Below are positions 51,812 through 60,113 of a stretch of 64,000 nucleotides of DNA, one piece after another. The translations under genes and the position numbers were made by a program. Source of the stretch: Streptomyces sp. S3(2020) (GTDB taxonomy: Bacteria > Actinomycetota > Actinomycetes > Streptomycetales > Streptomycetaceae); NCBI RefSeq assembly GCF_013044505.1, contig NZ_JABERD010000021.1, positions 1 to 64,000 on the forward strand. Direction: 5' to 3'. Position 1 is the stretch's first letter; every line of letters starts with the position of its first letter. The notes under the pieces were generated by a model. The model was not told the origin of the DNA. It saw only the letters and a program-made list of their open reading frames with translations, and did no database searches.

Positions 51812-52732
51812 ATGACCAGCATCGAAGTCCGGAACCTGACCAAGGAGTTCGGCCCCCGACGAGCCGTGGACGACCTCACCTTCACCGTCCTGCCCGGCCG
51901 GGTCACCGGCTTCCTCGGCCCCAACGGAGCCGGCAAGTCCACCACCATGCGGCTGGTGCTCGGCCTCGACCGGCCGACGTCCGGCACCGCCACGATCGGC
52001 GGCCGCGCCTACGCAGGTCTCGCCGAACCCCTGCGCCACGTCGGCGCCCTGCTCGACGCGCAGGCCGCGCACGGCTCCCGCACCGGCCGCGACCACCTGC
52101 GCACGCTGGCCACGAGCAACCGCATCCCGGACAGCCGCGTCGACGAACTCCTGGAGGAGACCGGCCTCGCCCCCGTGGCCCGGCGCCGGGTGAGGACGTA
52201 CTCCCTGGGCATGCGCCAGCGGCTCGGCATCGCGGCCGCGCTGCTCGGCGACCCCGAGGTGGTCATGCTCGACGAGCCCTCCAACGGCCTGGACCCCGAA
52301 GGCATCATCTGGATCCGCGGATTGCTGCGCCGGCTCGCGGGGGAGGGGCGCACGGTCCTGGTCTCCAGCCATCTCATGAACGAGACGGCGTCCTTCGCCG
52401 ACCACCTCGTGGTCCTCGGCAGGGGCAGGCTCCTCGCCGACACCCCGATGCGCGGATTCATCCACGCACGCGTGCGGCCTCGGGTACGGATCCGCACCAC
52501 GGACCCCGCCACCCTCGAAGCCGTCCTGGCGGAGCACGGCCACCACGCCGTCGAGCACGAGGACGGGCACTGGACCGTGCACCACGCGCGCGTCGACGAG
52601 ATCGGCCGCCTCGCGTCCGCCGCGGGCATCCCGATCCTCGAACTGACCGCCGAGGAAGGCACGTTGGAGCAGGCCTATCTGGACCTCACGGCCACCGAAG
52701 CCGAGTTCACCGCACAGCCGCAGGAGGCCTGA
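51812..52732 (+). CDS. ABC transporter ATPase (drug/bacitracin-export type)
   Basis: A 306-residue ATPase with Walker A GPNGAGKSTTMRLV near residue 36, signature YSLGMRQRLGIAAALLG and Walker B VVMLDEPSNGLDPEG, plus a C-terminal extension of about 90 residues typical of the DrrA/BcrA group. Divergent from the sensor kinase and followed by its permease after one base. Confidence 0.92.
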   Translation: MTSIEVRNLTKEFGPRRAVDDLTFTVLPGRVTGFLGPNGAGKSTTMRLVLGLDRPTSGTATIGGRAYAGLAEPLRHVGALLDAQAAHGSRTGRDHLRTLATSNRIPDSRVDELLEETGLAPVARRRVRTYSLGMRQRLGIAAALLGDPEVVMLDEPSNGLDPEGIIWIRGLLRRLAGEGRTVLVSSHLMNETASFADHLVVLGRGRLLADTPMRGFIHARVRPRVRIRTTDPATLEAVLAEHGHHAVEHEDGHWTVHHARVDEIGRLASAAGIPILELTAEEGTLEQAYLDLTATEAEFTAQPQEA

Positions 52733-52733
52733 C

Positions 52734-53459
52734 ATGCCCTACGCACCCGTTCTGCACGCCGAGTGGCTCAAGATCCGTACGCTCCGCTCGCTCCTCGGGG
52801 CGCTGTCGGCGCTGTTCGCGGCGACCACGGCGTTCTCCGCGCTCGCCGGTGTCTCCGAGACGTCCGACCCCGACTTCGACCCGCTGTTCACGGCGTTGTC
52901 CGGGGTCGCACCCGGTCAGATCGCCGCGATCTCCTTCGGCGCCATGGCCGTGTCCTCGGAGTTCCACAGTGGTGCGCTGCGGCTCTCGCTCGCCGCCGTG
53001 CCGCGACGCGGACGCTGGTACGCGGCCAAGCTGACCGCGATCGCCGTACCGACCCTGGTCGTCGGGCTGGCGACAGCCCTTGCCGCGCTCCTGGTCGCGA
53101 AAGCGGGCCTGGGCGACGCGGCGAGCGGTCTCACCACGGCCGAGCAGGCACGCGGCGTGGTGGGCTGCGGCCTCTACCTCATGCTGATGGCGCTGCTCGC
53201 GGCCGGCCTCACGGCCCTGCTGCGCAGCGGGACGGGCGCGCTCTCGCTGCTCATCCCGTTCGTCCTCGTCGTCTCGTTCGTGATCGGGGACGCGGTGGGC
53301 GGCGCGACGGACTTCCTGCCGGACCGGGCCGGACAGGTGGTCCTGCACGAGTCCTACGAGGGCCGGCTCGGGCCGTGGACAGGGCTGGGGGTGACCGCGC
53401 TGTGGACGGGCGCGGTACTGGCGGCGGGCGCGTGGAGCGTGCGGCGCAGGGATGCCTGA
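52734..53459 (+). CDS. ABC-2-type permease
   Basis: A 241-residue membrane protein with six hydrophobic segments, starting MPYAPVLHAEWLKIRTLRSLLGALSALFAATTAFS. The EWLKIRT opening is the usual N-terminus of these small permeases. Works with the upstream ATPase; the exported substrate is unknown. Confidence 0.9.
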   Translation: MPYAPVLHAEWLKIRTLRSLLGALSALFAATTAFSALAGVSETSDPDFDPLFTALSGVAPGQIAAISFGAMAVSSEFHSGALRLSLAAVPRRGRWYAAKLTAIAVPTLVVGLATALAALLVAKAGLGDAASGLTTAEQARGVVGCGLYLMLMALLAAGLTALLRSGTGALSLLIPFVLVVSFVIGDAVGGATDFLPDRAGQVVLHESYEGRLGPWTGLGVTALWTGAVLAAGAWSVRRRDA

Positions 53460-53500
53460 CGGCACGCCAGTTGTCAGTGGGACCCGGTTTACTGGATCAC

Positions 53501-53887
53501 ATGGACATCGCGAAGGATCTCGCCCTGATCGACGCGCTGTGCGTCCGGGACTTCCCCGCGGAGCACAGCGGGTACCACATCGCGTGGTTAGGGCCAGGGG
53601 ATTGGCCGAACGCGAGTGATTGCTACGCCTACGAGGCGGCTCTCGGCGAACGGCTGACGCACCGGTGGGGAGAGCCGTCGGGTTGGGGGACGGTCACGCT
53701 CCAGGAGCGCATCGCGCGAGGTGAGGACATACCCGAGGCCTGGGCGATACTCGCCGACCTGGCGGTCGACCTGCGCACGTGGGACGTGCCCGGCGGCGAC
53801 CGCTGGGTCACCCTGGCGGTCGCCGACCGGAACGCCGAGGAGCAGCCCCAACTCGGGGTGCTCGTCACGGACATCGACCCACCCTGA
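53501..53887 (+). CDS. Hypothetical protein with a TTA leucine codon
   Basis: A 128-residue soluble, Trp-rich and acidic protein (YHIAWLGPGDWPNASDCYAYEAALGERLTHRWGEPSGWGTVT). Not recognised. Codon 30 is TTA (53588-53590), the rare leucine codon that in Streptomyces needs the bldA tRNA, so its translation may be developmentally controlled. It lies 41 bp after the permease gene and converges with the Mug gene. Confidence 0.65.
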   Translation: MDIAKDLALIDALCVRDFPAEHSGYHIAWLGPGDWPNASDCYAYEAALGERLTHRWGEPSGWGTVTLQERIARGEDIPEAWAILADLAVDLRTWDVPGGDRWVTLAVADRNAEEQPQLGVLVTDIDPP

Positions 53888-53891
53888 TCCG

Positions 53892-54437
53892 TCAGGCCTG
53901 CGCCGCCTCCCGCAACCGCCCGAACTCCTCCGCCATCGTCGCCGCCGTCCAGTGCGCGTTCAGCCCGCTCGGATTCGGCAGCACCCACACATGCGTGTCC
54001 CCGAACGTCCGCTCCTGCGGACCCATCCGGGCCTTCCTGTCATCGAACGCCGCCCGGTACGCGGTGACTCCGACCACCGCCAGCCAGCGGGGCCGCAACC
54101 GTGCCACCTTGAGCGCCAGTTGCCGCCCGCCCTCGCGATACTCCTCCGCGCTCAGCTCGTCCGCCCGCGCGGTCGCCCGCGCCACGACGTTCGTGATGCC
54201 GAGCCCGTAGGACAGCAGCTCCTCCTGCTCCGAGGGCTTCATCAGCCGAGGCGTGAACCCGGACAGATGAAGGACCGGCCAGAAGCGGTTGCCGGGACGA
54301 GCGAAGTGATGGCCCGTCGCGGCGGTCATCAGACCCGGGTTGATACCGCAGAACAGCACATGGAGACCGTCCGCGACGACGTCCGGTACCAGACGGTCGC
54401 GGGCGGCCTCCAGCTCCGCGGGGGTGAAGCGCGCCAT
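53892..54437 (-). CDS. mug: G/U mismatch-specific DNA glycosylase
   Basis: A uracil-DNA-glycosylase-superfamily enzyme of 181 residues. The catalytic loop is VLFCGINPGLMTAATGHHFARPGNRFWP and the substrate-intercalation loop is LPNPSGLNAHW, both diagnostic for Mug/TDG. Excises uracil or ethenocytosine opposite G. ATG 54437 is unambiguous. Lies 29 bp downstream of purB. Confidence 0.93.
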   Translation of the reverse strand: MARFTPAELEAARDRLVPDVVADGLHVLFCGINPGLMTAATGHHFARPGNRFWPVLHLSGFTPRLMKPSEQEELLSYGLGITNVVARATARADELSAEEYREGGRQLALKVARLRPRWLAVVGVTAYRAAFDDRKARMGPQERTFGDTHVWVLPNPSGLNAHWTAATMAEEFGRLREAAQA

Positions 54438-54466
54438 CGCGTGCGGTGGTCAGCCGGTGCGGCGGA

Positions 54467-55909
54467 TCAGAGGATCGCGCCGGGCGTGTATCCGGCCGCC
54501 TCCGGGTGCTGCTTCACGATCTCCTCGATCCGGCCGACGACCACACCGACCTGGTCGGCCGCGGCGCCCGTGAAGGACAGCTTGTCCGCCATCAGCGCGT
54601 CCAGCTGAGCCCGGTCGAGCGGGATGCGCTCGTCCGCGGCCAGCTTGTCGAGGAGCTCGTTGCGCTCGGCGCCCTGCTCGCGCATCGCGAGCGCCGAGGC
54701 GACGGCGTTCTCCTTGATCGCCTCGTGCGCGACCTCACGGCCGACACCCGCCCGAACCGCGCCCATCAGCACCTTGGTGGTGGCGAGGAACGGCAGGTAG
54801 CGGTCCAGCTCACGGGCGACGACCGCCGGGAAGGCGCCGAACTCGTCGAGGACGGTGAGGAACGTCTCCAGCAGACCGTCGAGCGCGAAGAACGCGTCCG
54901 GCAGCGCGACCCGGCGCACCACCGAGCAGGACACATCGCCCTCGTTCCACTGGTCGCCCGCCAGCTCGCCGGTCATGGACGCGTAGCCGCGCAGGATGAC
55001 CATGAGGCCGTTGACGCGCTCGCAGGACCGCGTGTTCATCTTGTGCGGCATCGCGGAGGAGCCGACCTGGCCCGGCTTGAAGCCCTCGGTCACCAGCTCG
55101 TGCCCGGCCATCAGCCGGATCGTCTTCGCGATCGAGGACGGCGCCGCCGCCAGCTGCACCAGCGCGGTGACGACCTCGTAGTCCAGGGAGCGCGGGTAGA
55201 CCTGGCCGACCGAGGTGAACGCCTGCGAGAACCCCAGGTGCCGCGCGATCCGCTGCTCCAGGTCCGCCAGCTTCGCCGCGTCGCCGCCGAGCAGGTCGAG
55301 CATGTCCTGCGCGGTGCCGACCGGGCCCTTGATCCCGCGCAGCGGGTAGCGGCCCAGGAGCTCCTCGACCCGGCCGTGGGCGACGAGCAGCTCGTCGGCG
55401 GCGGTCGCGAAACGCTTGCCGAGGGTCGTGGCCTGCGCGGCGACGTTGTGCGAGCGGCCGGCCATGACCAGCTCGCCGTACTCGCCGGCCAGCTTGGCCA
55501 GCCGGGCCAGGACGGCCACCGTACGGTCGCGCATCAGCTCCAGCGAGAGCCGGATCTGAAGCTGCTCGACGTTCTCGGTGAGGTCGCGCGAGGTCATGCC
55601 CTTGTGGACGTGCTCGTGCCCGGCGAGGTCGTTGAACTCCTCGATCCGCGCCTTCACATCGTGCCGCGTGACCTTCTCGCGCTCGGCGATGGAGGCCAGG
55701 TCGACGGTGTCCAGGACACGCTCGTAGTCGGCGATCGCCTCGTCCGGCACCTCGATGCCGAGGTCCTTCTGGGCCCGCAGCACGGCGAGCCAGAGCTGCC
55801 GCTCCAGCTTCACCTTCTGCTCGGGCGACCAGAGCGTGGCGAGCTCGGCGGAGGCGTAGCGTCCGGCGAGGACGTTCGGGATGCGGGGCTTGGCGGGAGC
55901 AGAAGTCAC
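54467..55909 (-). CDS. purB: Adenylosuccinate lyase
   Basis: Purine-synthesis enzyme of 480 residues splitting SAICAR and adenylosuccinate. Typical segments: RYASAELATLWSPEQKVKLERQLW, HVHKGMTSRDLTENVEQ, MAGRSHNVAAQ and the signature GSSAMPHKMNTRSCERVNGL. GTG 55909 gives the expected N-terminus. This housekeeping gene marks the chromosomal side next to the mobile element. Confidence 0.95.
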   Translation of the reverse strand: MTSAPAKPRIPNVLAGRYASAELATLWSPEQKVKLERQLWLAVLRAQKDLGIEVPDEAIADYERVLDTVDLASIAEREKVTRHDVKARIEEFNDLAGHEHVHKGMTSRDLTENVEQLQIRLSLELMRDRTVAVLARLAKLAGEYGELVMAGRSHNVAAQATTLGKRFATAADELLVAHGRVEELLGRYPLRGIKGPVGTAQDMLDLLGGDAAKLADLEQRIARHLGFSQAFTSVGQVYPRSLDYEVVTALVQLAAAPSSIAKTIRLMAGHELVTEGFKPGQVGSSAMPHKMNTRSCERVNGLMVILRGYASMTGELAGDQWNEGDVSCSVVRRVALPDAFFALDGLLETFLTVLDEFGAFPAVVARELDRYLPFLATTKVLMGAVRAGVGREVAHEAIKENAVASALAMREQGAERNELLDKLAADERIPLDRAQLDALMADKLSFTGAAADQVGVVVGRIEEIVKQHPEAAGYTPGAIL

Positions 55910-55964
55910 GTGGACGGAGTTTACCCGGCGTCCGTGAGGGCTCTGCCACGTCCATGCAGTCCAG

Positions 55965-55999
55965 AGAGCGCAGGTCGGATGCGTTCCGACCTGCGCTCT
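55965..55999. terminator. 15-bp-stem hairpin between purB and the mobile element
   Basis: AGAGCGCAGGTCGGA pairs perfectly with TCCGACCTGCGCTCT over a 5-base loop. It separates the purB start from the first element gene. It may be the terminator of the minus-strand HTH gene or lie at the element edge. TCT follows on the plus side only. Confidence 0.55.
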
Positions 56000-56042
56000 T
56001 CTGTGGGTCTGTGAGATGAGTGTGAGACGGCCGCCCGTGCCG

Positions 56043-56258
56043 TCAGGTTTCTGCGGCTGTCTCGGCGTCCTCCCCAGCCAGCACGATGCGGCGCACCTGC
56101 TGACGCGTGTAGCCGGTCGCCTCGCAGATGTCCTTCTGCGGCACATCGTCCTCGTCGGCCTGGCGGATCGCTGCGGCCAGCTCCTGACGCAGGATCTCCG
56201 TCCGTGCTTCGGCCTCGCGAAAGCGCTGGGCTACCTGCGTCAGTGATCGCTTATCCAT
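56043..56258 (-). CDS. Small helix-turn-helix protein, element regulator candidate
   Basis: A 71-residue protein with an acidic helix and a C-terminal HTH-like motif (DVPQKDICEATGYTRQQVRRIVLAGED). ATG 56258 (MDKRSL) is chosen over the ATG at 56315 because the upstream bases carry operator-like repeats. It is divergent from the transfer operon, so it could control that operon's promoter and its own. Confidence 0.65.
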   Translation of the reverse strand: MDKRSLTQVAQRFREAEARTEILRQELAAAIRQADEDDVPQKDICEATGYTRQQVRRIVLAGEDAETAAET

Positions 56259-56268
56259 GGCACATAGT

Positions 56269-56301
56269 GTTCCATTCGTCGTCATGGAACCTGATGTTAC
56301 G
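56269..56301. promoter_or_regulatory. Secondary operator-like repeats near the HTH gene start
   Basis: GTTCCA (56269) and TGGAAC (56285) form a dyad. TGGAACCTGATGTTACG (56285-56301) is a degenerate copy of the perfect 17-bp operator found at 56341-56357. Sites facing both divergent genes fit autoregulation. Confidence 0.45.
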
Positions 56302-56333
56302 CAGACTCGCATCATTGTCTATGGTTAGAGAGC

Positions 56334-56363
56334 TTGACGAGGGAACATGATGTTCCCTATTGT
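56334..56363 (+). promoter_or_regulatory. Transfer-operon promoter with operator in the spacer
   Basis: TTGACG (56334-56339), an 18-bp spacer and TATTGT (56358-56363) form a good vegetative promoter. The inverted repeat GGGAACATGATGTTCCC (7-bp arms) fills 56341-56357, exactly between -35 and -10, so a bound repressor would exclude RNA polymerase. Confidence 0.75.
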
Positions 56364-56401
56364 GGGGTTGTCGGCGAGGGAAACCAGCTGACAACGCAAG
56401 C

Positions 56402-56438
56402 GGCCCCCGTCCGGTGCTCGCAACACCAGCCGAGGGCC
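56402..56438 (+). terminator. Leader hairpin of the transfer operon (possible attenuator)
   Basis: GGCCC and GGGCC at the ends and GGTG/CACC inside form an interrupted stem in the leader, 35 bp before the first gene. GTTGTC/GACAAC (56367-56395) forms another dyad just upstream. No T tract. Confidence 0.35.
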
Positions 56439-56473
56439 TGACGGACCTACCTGCTTAGACCAGGAGACCGCTG

Positions 56474-56869
56474 ATGCAGAAGTCTGCCATTCGCCGCGAC
56501 CGCCGCGCCACGCGCCGCGAACTTCGCGCCACCCTCCGAGGCCGCTCGGCCAAGACTCGTCTCGCCGCCAGCTGCCACCGCCGCCCCCGCTCCCTCGCCA
56601 CGATCGCGCTCGCGGCCGGCGTCGAGAAGAGCACCGTGACCGGCTGCACCAACGGCCTCCGCACCGCGGCGAAGCGGTGCGGCATCACCCCCACCCAGAC
56701 CGCACGCACCCGCCGCACCGTCGCCGGAGGCCGTACCCACCGCACCCACACCGTGGGCCGCTACACCCTCGGCCAGGTCGCCCGCCTCACCGCCGCCTAC
56801 TCCCCGCGCAAGCCCGAGTACCGCGCCGCCGTCGCCCTGATCGCCGCGTTCGCCGGCGGTGCCCGATGA
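56474..56869 (+). CDS. Basic HTH-like protein, first gene of the transfer operon
   Basis: A 131-residue, very Arg-rich protein with an HTH-like stretch SLATIALAAGVEKSTVTGCTNGLRTAAKRCG. Probably DNA-binding. ATG 56474 has AGGAG upstream. Overlaps the next gene by ATGA. Not identified more closely. Confidence 0.65.
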   Translation: MQKSAIRRDRRATRRELRATLRGRSAKTRLAASCHRRPRSLATIALAAGVEKSTVTGCTNGLRTAAKRCGITPTQTARTRRTVAGGRTHRTHTVGRYTLGQVARLTAAYSPRKPEYRAAVALIAAFAGGAR

Positions 56870-57279
56870 CCCGGACCCGCCGCCCCGCCGCCGACCGCGC
56901 CGTCGAGGACACCCTCACCTGCCAGGCCTTCGCCACGGCCGTGGCCAGCAGCCTCTACGACGAGGCCCGCACCTCCAGCAACCCGGCCGCAGCCCTCGAC
57001 GACATCGCCGACGCGCTGCCCACCACCATGGCGAAGGCCTTCAAGTCCCAGGGCACGGCCCCCGAGATGGCCGCCGTCCTACTCCCTGCGGTCACCGACC
57101 GGGTCTGGGCCTTCACCGCCGTCGAGCACGCCCGGACTGAAGTCGGAGACGGCTTCGGCTACCTGCTCGACCTGCTGGCCGACTCCCTCAAGCAGGGCGC
57201 CGACCCGAACACCGTCAGGGCCGACACCTGGCGTCTGGCCAAGCAGCTCCGCACGGAGCAGGCCGGAGGCACCCGGTGA
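56866..57279 (+). CDS. Hypothetical element protein
   Basis: A 137-residue, mainly helical acidic protein (RTRRPAADRAVEDTLTCQAFATAVASSLYDEARTSSNPAAALDDIADALP). No recognised domain. The ATG overlaps the previous stop and its own stop overlaps the next start. Confidence 0.65.
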   Translation: MTRTRRPAADRAVEDTLTCQAFATAVASSLYDEARTSSNPAAALDDIADALPTTMAKAFKSQGTAPEMAAVLLPAVTDRVWAFTAVEHARTEVGDGFGYLLDLLADSLKQGADPNTVRADTWRLAKQLRTEQAGGTR

Positions 57280-57944
57280 ACTTCACGCCCGCCGAGCAGG
57301 CGCCCACCCCCGCGGTGGGCGCCCTGCCCCACCCGGCGCCACAGCAGACGTGCCCCGTCTACCCCGGCCTCTGCACCGAGACCGACCCACACGCCGACCA
57401 CTCCAACCACGACCGCGCTGCCGACCGCACCGGCTGGCCCGTCAGCGTTGGCTTCGTCCACGCCGCCGGCGCCGAGCCCTTGCTCTACGTCCACGGCGAC
57501 CTGAAGACGGAAGTCCCGCTGGCCGAGGGCGACCAGCTGGCGGAAGGCCTACGGGCCGCCGCCACGGAGCTCGACACGCTCACGCAGAACGTCGGCGCCG
57601 TCCACAACGGGCACCGGACCATGCCGGACCTGCCCGACGGCATCCGCGGCCTCCTAGCCGCCGTGCTGGAAGCCATCGACATCCCCCACCCCGCGACCCT
57701 CGGCGGGACCGCAGCGCACGACCAGCTGCTCACCACCCGCGTCGTGCACGCCCGCATCGCGCTCAACAGCCTCCTCGACGACGGGCCCCACATGGGCGCC
57801 GCCTGGACCGCCCGCTACCTGCGCGAACGGATCGCCGAACACCCCGTCACCGGATACGTCACCGCCGACCAGGCCCACGCCGCCCTCGACGAGGGCAAGA
57901 CCTGGGGCCAGGCCGTCACCCTCCCCACCGGGGAGGACCAGTGA
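57276..57944 (+). CDS. Hypothetical element protein
   Basis: A 222-residue protein. The N-terminus is Pro/His/Cys-rich (QQTCPVYPGLCTETDPHADHSNHD), then mixed alpha/beta sequence ending in helices. The CPVYPGLC and following His residues could bind zinc, but this is speculative. GTG start coupled to the previous gene. Confidence 0.6.
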   Translation: MNFTPAEQAPTPAVGALPHPAPQQTCPVYPGLCTETDPHADHSNHDRAADRTGWPVSVGFVHAAGAEPLLYVHGDLKTEVPLAEGDQLAEGLRAAATELDTLTQNVGAVHNGHRTMPDLPDGIRGLLAAVLEAIDIPHPATLGGTAAHDQLLTTRVVHARIALNSLLDDGPHMGAAWTARYLRERIAEHPVTGYVTADQAHAALDEGKTWGQAVTLPTGEDQ

Positions 57945-58234
57945 GCAGCCGCACCATCAGCCGGTTCGCCTTCTCCCGCTGGGAGTTCCTCAGCGCCCCG
58001 CTCCCGGTCGTCCTCGCCGCCTGCCAGGCCATGGTCACCGAGACCCGCGACCACGACCGCGACTTCACCGGCGGCCTCGTCACGGACGGCTTCCCGCTCG
58101 AGGTACAGGTTCCGGCCGAGCAGAACACCGTCGAGCGTGACGGCACCATCCGGGGCCTGCTCGCCCACTGGCACGGCGTCGACACCACCGACTGGCCCGT
58201 CCCCATGGTCCTGGTCCGGGAGCGTGCCGCATGA
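57941..58234 (+). CDS. Small hypothetical element protein
   Basis: A 97-residue protein (SSRTISRFAFSRWEFLSAPLPVVLAACQAMVTETRDHDRDFTG). No recognised domain. The GTG overlaps the previous stop with GGGGAGGA upstream; its stop overlaps the next ATG. Confidence 0.6.
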   Translation: MSSRTISRFAFSRWEFLSAPLPVVLAACQAMVTETRDHDRDFTGGLVTDGFPLEVQVPAEQNTVERDGTIRGLLAHWHGVDTTDWPVPMVLVRERAA

Positions 58235-58602
58235 CCGAGCCCCGCACCGTCACCCTGCTGACTGAGGACCACGGGAACGTCACCATTCCCGAGCCCTCAT
58301 GGTGCGTCGGACACGCCGACCATCGGCCCGACACCTACCGCGTCGACCTCGACCACAAGGGTCCCGAGCACCGCCTCACCCACGACGGCGACCTCCTCTG
58401 GACGGCGTTCCTCGGCCAGGCCCCCCACTCCACCAGCCCGCAGGCCCGCGCCCTCGGCGTGTTCGTCGAGCAGGGGCGCTACGCCCGCACCCTCAACGCG
58501 ACCGAGTTGTACGACCTCGCCGCCACGTTCGACGCGCATGCCGACCGGCTGCGCGAACTCGCCGACCAGCTGGCCGGGCTCCTCGAAGAGGAACAGCGGT
58601 GA
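58231..58602 (+). CDS. DUF6907-like protein
   Basis: A 123-residue protein with PRTVTLLTEDHGNVTIPEPSWCVGH near the start and a helical C-terminus (LYDLAATFDAHADRLRELADQLAGLLEE). The pattern fits DUF6907 proteins common on Streptomyces mobile elements; function unknown. Coupled on both sides. Confidence 0.65.
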   Translation: MTEPRTVTLLTEDHGNVTIPEPSWCVGHADHRPDTYRVDLDHKGPEHRLTHDGDLLWTAFLGQAPHSTSPQARALGVFVEQGRYARTLNATELYDLAATFDAHADRLRELADQLAGLLEEEQR

Positions 58603-58796
58603 ACGCCTCCGTCGTGCGCCGCCCGACCGAGCATGCCGCCCTGCGCGCGGCGGCCCGGTCGGCCCGGCCGCTGCCGCCCGTCGACTGCCTGCTTGAGGCC
58701 CTCGTCATCGCGCGCCGCGCCGGTGACCGCGAGGGCATGACCCTTGCCGCGCACCGTGCCGTGCGCGCCGCCGCCCCGGAGGTGGGCGCACCGTGA
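58599..58796 (+). CDS. Small helical element protein
   Basis: A 65-residue protein (VVRRPTEHAALRAAARSARPLPPVDCLLEALVIARRAGDREGMTLAAHRAVRAAAPEV). Short, basic and helical; not recognised. Supported mainly by its place in the chain of 4-base overlaps. Confidence 0.5.
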   Translation: MNASVVRRPTEHAALRAAARSARPLPPVDCLLEALVIARRAGDREGMTLAAHRAVRAAAPEVGAP

Positions 58797-59617
58797 CAAC
58801 TGACAGCACCCGTACATGGATCCGCCGCACCTCGACCGCGGCCGGCCTCGCCTACACCGCGATCGCGGAGTACGAACTGGCCCGCCGCCTGGGAGCACGG
58901 CCGCCGATCGCGGTCATGCTCCCCCTCGCCCTCGACTGCTACGTCATCGCCGCCCTGAAGTGGTTCCGGGCCCTCGACGTCGCGCTGTCGCTCATTCTGA
59001 TGTGCGCCGCGCAGGTCGCCGCTCACGCCCTCGATGCGGGGGTGGTGCGGGTCAACCTGGAGTTGGTCACCGTCGTCTCGGTCCTCGTGCCGGTCGCGCT
59101 GTGGCGTACCCACGCCCTCGCCCGCAGCGAGGAGACACAGCTTTCTTCCACCCTCGAAGGTGGGCAGGAGGGGTACACCGCGGCCGTCGAGCGAGTCCCC
59201 GTACCCGCTCCCGCGCCGCCCGTACCCGAGGCGTACCCGGCGCTCGCCGAGGCCGTACCCGCCGTGCCACTCGCTGTGCCTCCGGGCGTCCGGCTGCTGC
59301 CGCTCGTCGCCCGCCCCGAGCCCTCCCCGCTCACCGTGGAGACGGCCGAGGAGGTACCCGTACTTCCGTCTGTCCCTGCCGCCGAGGTACCCGTACCCGG
59401 GCCCGACCCCCACGTCCTCCACGACCTGTTCACCGGGCGCGGTCAGGACCCCGACGAGCGTGACGACGAGCCCGTGTACCCGGACCCGCTCATCCCGCAG
59501 GTACGCCTCGACTTCCCCGACGAGACGCCCGGAGTACGGCGCCTGAAGGAGACGTACGGCATCGGCCAGCCGCGCGCGCAGCGCATCCGTGACGAGCTGA
59601 TGGGGGTGCGGTCATGA
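58793..59617 (+). CDS. DUF2637/SpdB-like membrane protein
   Basis: A 274-residue protein. About four hydrophobic helices lie in residues 15-107 (TAAGLAYTAIAEYELARRLG, AVMLPLALDCYVIAALKWF, LSLILMCAAQVAAHALD, LVTVVSVLVPVALW). A long Pro/Val-rich linker follows, with repeated V-P pairs, and then a short C-terminal HTH-like piece GVRRLKETYGIGQPRAQRIRDELMG. This matches membrane proteins that help plasmid spread in mycelium. The linker DNA contains most of the GTACCCG copies. Confidence 0.72.
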   Translation: MTTDSTRTWIRRTSTAAGLAYTAIAEYELARRLGARPPIAVMLPLALDCYVIAALKWFRALDVALSLILMCAAQVAAHALDAGVVRVNLELVTVVSVLVPVALWRTHALARSEETQLSSTLEGGQEGYTAAVERVPVPAPAPPVPEAYPALAEAVPAVPLAVPPGVRLLPLVARPEPSPLTVETAEEVPVLPSVPAAEVPVPGPDPHVLHDLFTGRGQDPDERDDEPVYPDPLIPQVRLDFPDETPGVRRLKETYGIGQPRAQRIRDELMGVRS

Positions 59618-59790
59618 GGTGGATCCTCCTCGGGATCGTCCTCGGTCTCCTGCTGCTGTATCCGTCGCTCCTCACCGCCGTCGCGGCCGCGGTCGCCGCG
59701 CTGCTGTCCAAGCCGGTCGTCGTCGCGTTCGGCGTCGGCGTCGTCGCCCGGCCGGCCATCGCGCACCGGATGCAGAGGTGGGCGCGATGA
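59614..59790 (+). CDS. Small membrane protein (Spd-like)
   Basis: A 58-residue protein of two hydrophobic helices (WILLGIVLGLLLLYPSLLTAV and KPVVVAFGVGVVARPAIA). Small Spd membrane proteins are usual beside traB. Coupled by ATGA to both neighbours. Confidence 0.65.
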   Translation: MRWILLGIVLGLLLLYPSLLTAVAAAVAALLSKPVVVAFGVGVVARPAIAHRMQRWAR

Positions 59791-60113
59791 CCGAGCCCAA
59801 TCCCGCCCTCGACAAGGCGGAGGCCGCCGCCAGAGAAGCCGCGGTGAACACGGCGGCCGTACAGATCGCGCTCGCCGCCGTCGAGCTGGCCAAGGCAGCT
59901 CAGGCGCGGCCCGTCGTCCAGCCGCACGCGTGCGAGCACCACCACCAGCGAGGCCGCGGCGCGGGCGAGTGGCTGGCCATCGCCTGCGCCGTCTGTATCG
60001 GCGGTGTCGGCATCGCGTTCGCGTCGATCGCGATCGCCCTCGGCTTCCTGTCCGTCGGCTTCGTCGCCCTCATCCTGCGCTCCGCCTGGCGCGACGTCCG
60101 CAAGGGCCGCTGA
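59787..60113 (+). CDS. Membrane protein (Spd-like)
   Basis: A 108-residue protein with an Ala-rich helix (residues 8-38), a His-rich piece (QPHACEHHHQRGRG) and one long hydrophobic region (WLAIACAVCIGGVGIAFASIAIALGFLSVGFVALIL). Probably part of the mycelial spreading complex. ATG 59787 overlaps the previous stop. Confidence 0.65.
   Translation: MTEPNPALDKAEAAAREAAVNTAAVQIALAAVELAKAAQARPVVQPHACEHHHQRGRGAGEWLAIACAVCIGGVGIAFASIAIALGFLSVGFVALILRSAWRDVRKGR

Noticed and set aside
55965..55999. Hairpin next to purB considered as the element's attachment site
   Set aside because: No second copy, no tRNA 3' end and no integrase gene in the window; a terminator is the simpler reading.
56868..56875. 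A GACCCGGA octamer (the pSVH1 TraB recognition sequence)
   Set aside because: I noticed only this copy in the element, whereas the known clt carries several; one octamer in GC-rich DNA is expected by chance.
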